Under the pieces are notes generated by a model, which worked only from the letters and a program-made list of their open reading frames with translations, had not been told where the DNA came from and searched no databases. This document shows positions 1-6,172 of a stretch of 13,176 nt of DNA, one piece after another (position 1 is the first letter of the stretch; each line of letters starts with the position of its first letter). The stretch is from contig JAHISH010000043.1 in the NCBI GenBank assembly GCA_018818365.1, positions 1 to 13,176 on the forward strand. Reading direction: 5' to 3'. The position numbers were made by a program, and so were the translations under genes. The stretch comes from Candidatus Omnitrophota bacterium. GTDB taxonomy: Bacteria > Omnitrophota > Gorgyraeia > Gygaellales > Profunditerraquicolaceae.

Positions 1-1145
1 AAATGTATTCCACAACGATAAAGGAACTTACGCATACCTCTTCCCAAAAATACTCTCTTAAAATTAGTAGGATGCCTTAATTGCCTCATAACCGTCGTTC
101 TCTGTACACAACAATCCTCGCAAATAGGCAAACGTTTTTGTGAGGAAAGAAGGCGTACTCTTTTTATCTTTTCGCTATTCCAAATATCCATCAAGCTTGC
201 GTTTGATAAATTACCCAAAACATATCGATCAAGCATCGGACAAGTCAGAATATCGCCATACGGCGAAATATACGTGTTCGCCCATAAAAGAAGACATTTA
301 TTGCGCGGACGCAAATTTCTTCCAGAACCATATAAGAGCGGATCAACAAATACGGTCAATCCTTTCTTTCGGGCAACAGCAATCTGATCCCTTATCTTGG
401 CAGGAAAGACAACCCCTGTCTCTTTCACCTTACCATATGAGCGCATCTGTTGCGAATAAAAATCATTCGATTGCAAGACATTCTCAGTTTCGTATATTCT
501 TTGGGTAGTAACATCAGTAATATGACTTAAATACCATTCGCCTACCCTGTAATCCACACAAAGAGAAAGAATCGAAGAAAACTCATCAATCGTTGCATTA
601 CTTACCGCGGTATGTATAACAATATGGGGAGCATAGCGTTTATAACGCTGTTTATAATTCTTTAAATGACTCAAGGTCGACATCACTTTGTCAAACACGC
701 CTTCTCTCCCGCGCAAGCGATCATGAGTAGCGCCAATACCATCGAGCGAAATCCATATTTCATCCAATAAGGATTCCTTAACTATTCTTTCAATAGCCGC
801 TTCCGAAATAAGGGTTGCATTGGTCTGAACGCGTAAATAGGGTATTTTCTCTATGGCATAATCGAGGATCTCCATAATATCGGGACGCAAGAACGGCTCC
901 CCCCCTGTCAATACTACCGACGGGATACTTAAAATAGACATCTCTGTGAGAATATTCTTTACCTCTGACGTGGATAAGACCGCTTTATGTTCGGCGCGGT
1001 AGATGCCTTTCCAGAAATTGCAGAATTGACAACGCACATTACACTGATCAGTAATAACCCAGAAGACATGTGAAGGAATCCCGGCATGAAGAAAGCTACA
1101 TTGATATTTCGCTATCGTCTTACACTGCTCCCAAAGATTCTTCAT
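1..1145 (-). CDS. Radical SAM/SPASM domain protein, 3' end beyond the window
   Basis: I translated this frame by hand. It is open from an ATG at 1145 to the left edge, giving 381 visible residues and no stop. Residues 35-42 read CNVRCQFC, the CX3CX2C motif that holds the radical SAM 4Fe-4S cluster, and TGGEPFLRPD follows as the SAM-binding GGEP element. The C-terminal part has a second cysteine set (KCLLLW...SPYGDILTCP, then ICEDCC) typical of a SPASM or twitch domain with auxiliary clusters. Such enzymes cleave S-adenosylmethionine to start radical chemistry, often on peptides or in cofactor maturation; the substrate cannot be told here. It starts 22 bp after the DUF192 lipoprotein gene and is probably co-transcribed with it. 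No good ribosome binding site is visible at the chosen ATG. Class is sure; specific role unknown. Confidence 0.9.
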   Translation of the reverse strand, partial: MKNLWEQCKTIAKYQCSFLHAGIPSHVFWVITDQCNVRCQFCNFWKGIYRAEHKAVLSTSEVKNILTEMSILSIPSVVLTGGEPFLRPDIMEILDYAIEKIPYLRVQTNATLISEAAIERIVKESLLDEIWISLDGIGATHDRLRGREGVFDKVMSTLSHLKNYKQRYKRYAPHIVIHTAVSNATIDEFSSILSLCVDYRVGEWYLSHITDVTTQRIYETENVLQSNDFYSQQMRSYGKVKETGVVFPAKIRDQIAVARKKGLTVFVDPLLYGSGRNLRPRNKCLLLWANTYISPYGDILTCPMLDRYVLGNLSNASLMDIWNSEKIKRVRLLSSQKRLPICEDCCVQRTTVMRQLRHPTNFKRVFLGRGMRKFLYRCGIH

Positions 1146-1167
1146 GGTATCTAAAAAATTGGCCTTT

Positions 1168-1602
1168 CTAAAACCTTAGTTCTTCTCCTATAACCACTCC
1201 GTAATGCTCAATAAAAAAAGCACCAACCTCAAGGACATAAAGGACCGGTTGCGCGGGGATATAGTTTTTACAGACATCCTTACATGGCAAAACATCATTG
1301 TGCATGTCGATTATTGTTTTATTCTTATCAAGCCAAATGATATCTATAGGAAAGCGCATGTTCTTCATCCAAAAGCTATACGCAGCTTCTTTCTCAAAGA
1401 TAAAAAGCATGCCCCGATTATCCGCCAGCTCTTTGCGGAACATAAGACCGCGGCTGCGTGTTTTTTCGGTATCGCATACTTCTGCGGTAACGCAGAAATT
1501 CTTGCCGCAGACCTTCTTCACTGGTCTTATACTACAGCCGACACACAGCATAAGACAACATGTCGCAATAAGTTGTTTGCCCCAAGCCTGACGGATAGTC
1601 AT
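1168..1602 (-). CDS. DUF192 (UPF0127) family lipoprotein
   Basis: A 144-residue protein of the DUF192 family, recognised from the run of motifs SRGLMFRKEL, NRGMLFIFE, YSFWMKNMRFPIDIIWLD and a C-terminal VLEVGAFF. The function of this family is poorly defined; members are small, usually exported beta-rich domains. The N-terminus is a short signal ending in the lipobox LCVGC, so it is probably lipid-anchored at Cys23. I chose the ATG at 1602 over a TTG at 1638 that would add 12 residues: the longer start lies upstream of a near-consensus promoter (-10 at 1622-1627), so it would not be on that transcript. The leader is then only about a dozen bases and has no clear Shine-Dalgarno sequence. The radical SAM gene follows 22 bp downstream. 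Confidence 0.85.
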   Translation of the reverse strand: MTIRQAWGKQLIATCCLMLCVGCSIRPVKKVCGKNFCVTAEVCDTEKTRSRGLMFRKELADNRGMLFIFEKEAAYSFWMKNMRFPIDIIWLDKNKTIIDMHNDVLPCKDVCKNYIPAQPVLYVLEVGAFFIEHYGVVIGEELRF

Positions 1603-1621
1603 TTTCAATAGTATACCTGTG

Positions 1622-1650
1622 ATTATATCGTAACGCAAGATTAACGTCGA
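1622..1650 (-). promoter_or_regulatory. Predicted sigma70-type promoter for the DUF192-radical SAM pair
   Basis: On the minus strand a perfect -10 hexamer TATAAT (1622-1627) is preceded, after exactly 17 bases, by TCGACG (1645-1650), which matches the TTGACA -35 box at four of six positions. Transcription would begin near 1615, leaving a leader of about 12 bases to the ATG at 1602. An overlapping weaker pair (TTGCGT, 17 bases, TATACT) lies slightly downstream. Confidence 0.6.
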
Positions 1651-1881
1651 AGTAGTCTTGTCTTGTTTCTCGCAGCGACGTCCCTCTTGATAACATTCGA
1701 GGGACTAGTCCTTCTTCGAAGCTTTGGCGCAGGAGGACGCTTGTTTTGCCCAGCGTGCAAAACTGCGCTCGGGTTTCGGACTCGCTCTCACCAACCTTTT
1801 ATAGCGGGTGATCCGTGCCCACTCGTCCTGCAAACGCCCTGCTCAAAACAGAGCCAAGCCTACTTCTTATAAAAAGATTCT
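1651..1881. other. Non-coding stretch with several short hairpins
   Basis: About 230 bases between the stop of the giant gene and the promoter of the DUF192 gene. No convincing reading frame on either strand: the short plus-strand frames resemble nothing known, and the minus-strand frame is broken by stops. It looks more GC-rich than its surroundings and holds perfect inverted repeats: GTCCCTC/GAGGGAC at 1680-1686 and 1699-1705 (12-base loop), GTTTTGC/GCAAAAC at 1743-1749 and 1757-1763 (7-base loop), and GCTC/GAGC at 1841-1844 and 1851-1854. None is followed by a T run that would make a clear terminator. It may be a dispersed intergenic repeat or a decayed gene. Confidence 0.4.
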
Positions 1882-4800
1882 TTATTCGATTGAACTCAAG
1901 ACCTCTTTGAGGAGAGGATCGGTGGAGATTACTCGTTCTTCTTCAAGACGCATAATCTGTGCAACACAAGCAAACAATTTTTCGGCAGGGAGCTTTCTTT
2001 CTTCGCGGCTACCGGAGGCAACAAGATATTCTTTAAGACGCACGCCTGAAGGAATAATGCCTGCGTGCAGCATCCTCTCGATTTCATTCCACTGGGACTG
2101 AAGTTCTTGAATATCACCGGTATGTCCTGGTGATGCGAAATGATCTGTGCGAACCTGTTCTACAATCGGTAAAGCACGGAAATCAATTCCCCCCTTGCCC
2201 TCTAGATCCTCACTAATATCTTCTGCAAAAGGAGAGGAGACGCTCTCTTGATCATTCTGTCTCAACGCAATACCTTCTTCATGAGCCTGTAAAAATGCCC
2301 GCATATGTTGCTGATTATTAACTCCTGGTAAATACCCACGAATACGCGAAGTTTGGTCTGCATAGTCTTCTATCGGAGAAGAGGCCTGCGCCCTGCCTCG
2401 CAGATATACGTGTTTAACTAATTCCCGTTGGCCGGGATGCGAAGGAAAACCTGTGCCGATTTTTTCTGCATCACGAAATTCCTCAATATCAAAATCATCC
2501 CATGGCCCTAGCGGAGAAAACGAACTCTGAAGTGTCTTCATATCTAAGACTCTTTGAGCGACTTCTAGCAACCAGGGGTTTATCACTGTCTCTATGTAGA
2601 AAGAGTATTCTTCCTCAGGATATTTCCGCCGCGCCTCCTGCGCAAGCTTACGTACAACTGCCGTAGCATAACCTCTCCTTAAATAATCCGGATTTATTAC
2701 GATATTCCAAAAGACAATCCTTCTTTTACGGAAATCATCTTTATATTCTAGTATTCCAACGGGAATTTCGATTCCGTCTATCGTATCAATTATATCAAAG
2801 ACTTCTCTCTGAAGTTCCTCCGAATAACCCGGTTTAAGTTGGATACTCTCGAAGCTCGGCTCTCCCTCCGCACCTTTCTCCCCCTGGGCTAGGGAAGATG
2901 CCGCAGTTTCAAGTCCTCCGAGAGATATTGTTTCAACAAAAACCTCGGTCCCCTCTTCTTCTATTTTATTGATAGCAACATCACCGTAATAATCCAAGCT
3001 TACATATTTGTTGTATTGGCCTTCCCTGAAAATGATATTATGCTCCGCGATACCCTTACGATGCATAAGAAATCCTTTTATTAAAGCCACAGTGATTTGC
3101 CTATTGAAGAATCCTTTTGCCTCAACTATCGCCACGCGCCACTCTTGTTCTCCTCCCTTCTCAATTGCATTAATATCCGCGAATAACTCTTCCAGGTGGC
3201 TTTCTAACCTGCTAATGTAATCCCTCTCATCGAGCCCGAGGATTTGTTTTTCCTTAGGCAATACAGGTAAGAAATGAGCCAAAACCCCCTTATGCTGCGA
3301 AGGATTATGCGCAACCACTGCTATACAGACATCCAATCCGGCCTTACGAGGCCTTGGATTATAGGGAGTGATTACCCCTGTTGTACGCACCTCCACATTA
3401 TCTGGTCGTGCGTGTATAAATTCACGCGCCATCACCGGCACTTCAGCATCCCTTGAGTCAATAGAGTCATCTATCGGCGAAGACACTCCTCCCAGTCCCA
3501 GGGACGGTTCTGAAGCCGTGCTGAGAAGTGTCCCTTCGGTGAGGGGCGAAGAGGCATCTTGCGTGCCACCAGTAGCATCAGATTGATGCGCCGATAAGGT
3601 ATCAGCTATTCGGGGCATCTTGGATAATCTGCCTTCCCGAAACCGATAATCCCGTGCATGATAAAGGAATGTGGTGATGGCTTTTGCAATCCGGTTGCAA
3701 TCTTGCCTGGTAAAAGAGTATTTTCCCAAAACCACCTGGTCCTTGTGTATGAGATGGACACGCTTGGCTTCCAAGACCTTACGCCTTATAGAAAGTAGTT
3801 GCGTATCCCAATCGAATTGCGGCCATTCCCGGTAGAGTACCTCTAATGCCTTTCCGCTTTTACCTCCATAATAAAAGAGTACACCCAACAGATACTCTCC
3901 CAGGCTGCTATAAGTGACACGGCGGCCCAAATCTACGATTACCATCCTATTTTTAGCAGTTTCGATAACGATGTTGTGGTGGTGAAAATCAAATGGCCCT
4001 ACAAATGTATTGCGCCCCTTATTAAGTTCAAAAAATATGTTCATCAATAACAGGATGCACGCCTGCTCCCGCTCTACATCCCAGGCGATTCTTTGTTCAA
4101 TATCTTGGGCTATTGTAGGCCCCTCAATAAACTCTTCTATGAGTATGGTGGTATATTTATGTTCCTGTTCAGGGACAGGTTTTCCCGTAAGCACCGCTCC
4201 GTAGCTCTCCTGCATCGCCGCTAAACCATTTTGGGACATTTCGATATAGAAGACGCCGCCTAGACGAGGAACATACCCTGTCCCTTGCAGGTCTTTTTCC
4301 ATTTCTAACTCGCCCTCCTCAAAAAGAGGATCATCATTTCTTAGATCGGACTTTACGATAATGAGGAATTCCTTAACTCCTCCTCCCTCTACCCTGATGG
4401 TCAGGCGGAAGACATCTTTTTTATAGCCTGAGGCATAATAGCTAATATCGAATACAACCCTCTTATTCTCAACATCAAGATCAAACCCCAGGTTTTCAAT
4501 GTATTGCTGGAGCCGGGTTAGATTATTTTTCAGTAAATGCGCAAAAATGTTACTGACTCTTTCAGTCAACCTCTGCCTCTCCTCTTCCGTTAAGAAACGA
4601 TCGACAATTGTTGGACTTCTGTATGAAGGAGCGCGACCACCGGAAATCCTCAATTCGATATTGCCTACCTTATGCGATCTACTCAGAGGAGAAGAAGCAG
4701 AATCCAGGGACGGTTCTGAAGTTGTTCGGGGACGGTTCTGAAGTCGTTCGGGAAGTGTCCCTTCGGTAAACGGAGAACTTCCTTCTGTCTCACTTAAGAC

Positions 4801-6087
4801 CCCCTGATCATCACGCACATCCAAAGATTGAAGATTGCCGCCTTTAACTTCTCCTGCAATCCCAAAAGAAGGGATACTACGCAATGAAGAATTGGCTTCA
4901 ATTTTTTGTGCGACAATAGCAGATGATACAGTGCCGCCAAGATTAATCCCACCCGATGTATAACTTCTTATTACCTGTCCTGCCGGAGTATAGACGGATT
5001 CCTGAATATTGTATTCTCCATCCTTGAATGACTTCTGGTATTCTTGGTAGTAGCTTGCCTTGGACCAAGGAATTGATGAGGTCAAGTCTGCGAGGTTGCG
5101 TGAATCAATCAACACAGGGACTGTCCCCGTTAAGTTATTTGTCGCTTTACTGGAAGGGGACTGTCCCTTAAACCTGCTCTTATACCACTGCGCTAAGATC
5201 AGGGAATAGTATACCTGGCGTAAAGGAGCGTAGCGCTTGCTGGTGTTGACGATTTGGGTAAGTTTGGGGATAACTAACTCCCGCAGAAGCTCTGAGGCAT
5301 AGGTGTTTAATGCCCTGATTCTTGGATTGGGGACAGTTCTCAGCACGGCTTCAGAACCGTCCCCAAGATAATCCTCCTCTAACATTACCTTTAAGGTCGC
5401 CTTGTAGATGTAGGCATTCGCCGGGGCATCTCTTACAATAATCTCTCCCGGTACTATCCACGGCCGGGTAAGCGTAGGGATAGTAATGTTTTCGTTGCCG
5501 AATAACTCCCCTGCCTTCTCATATAACTTCTTCCAATACAGCTTCCCGGAAGGAGTCTGCGGAGAAGTTAAAAGTGCAGTATCTTTCTTTAACTGCACAT
5601 CTGTCTCTAAAAGGATCTTTCCTATATCTGTCTGCTCCAGGTAGGGATCGATAATATCTTGGGGAGAGTCAGGACGCAGATTTACCCAGAAGCTGTCGTT
5701 GGGTAGCGCCAGGCCTATGTAGAAGTATTGGAGAAGCTTCTGGGTCTCCTCCTTTAAGGACAGTTCCCTTGAAGCTGAATTAGACGCCAAGACAAGAACA
5801 GTCCCCGCAGAAAGCGGGGCACCAACCCATCCAGTAGGTTTGGGTGCCCCCCTTGACCAATCCCCCTTGTCTAAAAGAAGACGGAAATTTTCTTGCGCAG
5901 GATTAAATTCAAGATACCGTAAATGCAGCGGCCGGAATTTGTCTTGGGGAATAAAATTACCTTGCAGAGAGGCAAAATGCGCAGAAAGATCCAGCTCTCC
6001 CGCAACCTGCGCAAAGCCGGTTTGCTGGAAAAAAAGCACAAAGGAGATCAAAAACGCAATAATCTTAAAGGTAACCTTCCGTGTCAT
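1882..6087 (-). CDS. Giant modular exported protein: kinase-like, CheD-like and GNAT-like domains
   Basis: 1401 residues, ATG start with its own upstream promoter but no strong ribosome binding site. Residues 1-26 are a Sec signal peptide (hydrophobic core, cleavage after TGFA). Residues 27 to about 400 form an N-terminal domain I associate with Omnitrophota exported proteins. Residues 477-825 look like a divergent kinase of the aminoglycoside-phosphotransferase type (K579, hinge near 648-656, D700/N705 in GPFDFHHHN, DLG at 719-721). Residues 884-1060 resemble CheD deamidases (Cys921 and His938, 17 apart). Residues 1079-1230 resemble a GNAT acetyltransferase (NPDYLRRGYAT). The tail carries GGIDFRALPIV (1299-1309). 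Modules are joined by SSP[LFI] linkers at 437, 465, 846, 869, 1236 and 1284. Several palindromic repeats are translated within it. Domain calls come from motifs by eye. The biological role, and whether it acts in the envelope or in another cell, is unknown. Confidence 0.85.
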   Translation of the reverse strand: MTRKVTFKIIAFLISFVLFFQQTGFAQVAGELDLSAHFASLQGNFIPQDKFRPLHLRYLEFNPAQENFRLLLDKGDWSRGAPKPTGWVGAPLSAGTVLVLASNSASRELSLKEETQKLLQYFYIGLALPNDSFWVNLRPDSPQDIIDPYLEQTDIGKILLETDVQLKKDTALLTSPQTPSGKLYWKKLYEKAGELFGNENITIPTLTRPWIVPGEIIVRDAPANAYIYKATLKVMLEEDYLGDGSEAVLRTVPNPRIRALNTYASELLRELVIPKLTQIVNTSKRYAPLRQVYYSLILAQWYKSRFKGQSPSSKATNNLTGTVPVLIDSRNLADLTSSIPWSKASYYQEYQKSFKDGEYNIQESVYTPAGQVIRSYTSGGINLGGTVSSAIVAQKIEANSSLRSIPSFGIAGEVKGGNLQSLDVRDDQGVLSETEGSSPFTEGTLPERLQNRPRTTSEPSLDSASSPLSRSHKVGNIELRISGGRAPSYRSPTIVDRFLTEEERQRLTERVSNIFAHLLKNNLTRLQQYIENLGFDLDVENKRVVFDISYYASGYKKDVFRLTIRVEGGGVKEFLIIVKSDLRNDDPLFEEGELEMEKDLQGTGYVPRLGGVFYIEMSQNGLAAMQESYGAVLTGKPVPEQEHKYTTILIEEFIEGPTIAQDIEQRIAWDVEREQACILLLMNIFFELNKGRNTFVGPFDFHHHNIVIETAKNRMVIVDLGRRVTYSSLGEYLLGVLFYYGGKSGKALEVLYREWPQFDWDTQLLSIRRKVLEAKRVHLIHKDQVVLGKYSFTRQDCNRIAKAITTFLYHARDYRFREGRLSKMPRIADTLSAHQSDATGGTQDASSPLTEGTLLSTASEPSLGLGGVSSPIDDSIDSRDAEVPVMAREFIHARPDNVEVRTTGVITPYNPRPRKAGLDVCIAVVAHNPSQHKGVLAHFLPVLPKEKQILGLDERDYISRLESHLEELFADINAIEKGGEQEWRVAIVEAKGFFNRQITVALIKGFLMHRKGIAEHNIIFREGQYNKYVSLDYYGDVAINKIEEEGTEVFVETISLGGLETAASSLAQGEKGAEGEPSFESIQLKPGYSEELQREVFDIIDTIDGIEIPVGILEYKDDFRKRRIVFWNIVINPDYLRRGYATAVVRKLAQEARRKYPEEEYSFYIETVINPWLLEVAQRVLDMKTLQSSFSPLGPWDDFDIEEFRDAEKIGTGFPSHPGQRELVKHVYLRGRAQASSPIEDYADQTSRIRGYLPGVNNQQHMRAFLQAHEEGIALRQNDQESVSSPFAEDISEDLEGKGGIDFRALPIVEQVRTDHFASPGHTGDIQELQSQWNEIERMLHAGIIPSGVRLKEYLVASGSREERKLPAEKLFACVAQIMRLEEERVISTDPLLKEVLSSIE
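2398..2853 (-). other. GNAT acetyltransferase-like domain of the giant protein
   Basis: Residues 1079-1230. The core VFWNIVINPDYLRRGYATAV matches GNAT strand beta4 followed by motif A, where R/Q-x-x-G-x-G/A binds the pyrophosphate of acetyl-CoA (RRGYA, 1137-1141), and a helix (VVRKLAQEARRKYP) follows as expected. The substrate is unknown. The domain is bounded on both sides by Ser-Ser linkers. Confidence 0.6.
2908..3438 (-). other. CheD/CNF-like deamidase domain of the giant protein
   Basis: Residues 884-1060. The segment CIAVVAHNPSQHKGVLAHFLP closely resembles the catalytic stretch of CheD chemoreceptor glutamine deamidases. Cys921 and His938 are 17 residues apart, the spacing I recall for the catalytic Cys and His of CheD. 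Downstream VAIVEAKGFF, GIAEHNIIF and LDYYGDVAI fit the later CheD strands. CheD shares its fold with deamidating toxins such as CNF1. The conserved Thr/Ser-rich lead-in of CheD (GLGSC) is changed here to AGLDVC. Confidence 0.5.
3501..3534. repeat. Palindromic element, copy in the linker after the kinase-like domain
   Basis: An imperfect inverted repeat with GGGAC at 3501-3505 and GTCCC at 3530-3534; the 11-base arms match at nine positions. It is 33/34 identical to the opposite strand of the element at 5327-5366. Read on the coding strand it gives GTLLSTASEPSL. The shared 16-base tail gaagtgtcccttcggt (3525-3540) directly abuts the codons for an SSPL linker motif. Confidence 0.8.
3613..4659 (-). 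other. Divergent protein-kinase/APH-like domain of the giant protein
   Basis: Residues 477-825. The order of elements fits the kinase fold: a beta-strand lysine (FLIIVKS, K579), a glutamate-rich helix (EEGELEMEKDL), a hinge-like segment (ILIEEFIEGPT), a catalytic-loop equivalent DFHHHN (D700 and N705, compare DLHPGN in aminoglycoside phosphotransferases), and IVDLG (D719) for the metal-binding DFG. A glycine-rich loop is not obvious. It could phosphorylate a protein or a small molecule, or be a pseudokinase. Confidence 0.55.
4707..4767. repeat. Compound palindromic-element remnant in the linker before the kinase-like domain
   Basis: Two direct copies of GGGACGGTTCTGAAG (4707-4721 and 4729-4743) followed by the tail gaagtgtcccttcggt (4752-4767), the same tail as at 3525-3540. 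This looks like one palindromic element with a duplicated left arm. It encodes TEGTLPERLQNRPRTTSEPS on the minus strand and abuts the SSPF codons at 4768-4779. Confidence 0.75.
5117..5168. repeat. Pair of GGGACTGTCCC palindromes inside the N-terminal domain
   Basis: GGGACTGTCCCC at 5117-5128 and GGGGACTGTCCC at 5156-5167 flank about 27 bases. Each is a self-palindrome apart from the central base, and the pair forms an inverted repeat with the same GGGAC/GTCCC ends as the other elements in this gene. The encoded peptide contains GQSPSSKATNNLTGTVPVL. Confidence 0.7.
5327..5366. repeat. 40-bp near-perfect palindromic element inside the N-terminal domain
   Basis: Arms TTGGGGACAGTTCT (5327-5340) and AGAACCGTCCCCAA (5353-5366) pair at 13 of 14 positions around a 12-base loop. 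On the coding strand it is translated as LGDGSEAVLRTVPN, residues 241-254. The same DNA appears inverted at 3501-3534. Confidence 0.85.
5803..5850. repeat. Hairpin-forming insert near the 5' end of the giant gene
   Basis: CCCCGC (5803-5808) and GCGGGG (5814-5819) form a perfect 6-bp stem with a 5-base loop. Overlapping it, GGGGCACC (5816-5823) is mirrored by GGTGCCCC ending at 5850 with nearly matching inner arms. The codons give GAPKPTGWVGAPLSAGTV, a Gly/Pro-rich stretch out of character with the flanking domain. Confidence 0.6.
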
Positions 6088-6127
6088 AATAGCTTATAGG
6101 CTGGTGGCAGGAACTATTTCTGTCTAA

Positions 6128-6156
6128 AGTATAGTCTACATATAGGTAAGAAACAA
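6128..6156 (-). promoter_or_regulatory. Predicted promoter of the giant exported-protein gene
   Basis: On the minus strand TTGTTT (6151-6156) and TATACT (6128-6133) are separated by 17 bases; the -10 matches TATAAT at five of six positions, the -35 at three. Transcription would start near 6121, giving a leader of about 35 bases before the ATG at 6087. It lies in the 85-bp gap after the macro-Nudix gene, so the giant gene may be transcribed separately from the upstream cluster. Confidence 0.45.
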
Positions 6157-6172
6157 GGTGGTTTGGAGGGTT

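Larger units (their letters stand above)
4888..6009 (-). other. N-terminal lineage-type domain of the giant protein
   Basis: Residues 27 to about 400, directly after the signal peptide. Characteristic stretches are FRPLHLRYLEFNP, NDSFWVNLRPDS, TIPTLTRPWIVPGE, YIYKATLKVMLE, RYAPLRQVYYSLILAQW and EYNIQESVYTPAGQVIRSYTSGG. I recall this set from large secreted proteins of Omnitrophota, where it precedes different C-terminal modules, but I know no assigned function. Three stretches that look foreign to the domain coincide with palindromic DNA elements: residues 79-101, 241-254 and about 307-324. Confidence 0.55.

Noticed and set aside
140..508. Plus-strand frame of 122 residues
   Set aside because: It lies wholly inside the minus-strand radical SAM gene and its translation resembles no protein family.
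1603..1638. TTG start adding 12 residues to the DUF192 protein
   Set aside because: It overlaps the spacer and -10 region of the predicted promoter, lacks a ribosome site, and would put extra residues before a normal lipoprotein signal.
1663..1872. Plus-strand frame of 69 residues in the non-coding block
   Set aside because: No ribosome site, no recognisable motif, and its composition looks like a translated structured repeat.
1873..1883. AAAGATTCTTT as a terminator for the giant gene
   Set aside because: The arms are AT-only in most positions with a one-base loop, too weak for an intrinsic terminator even though a short T run follows.
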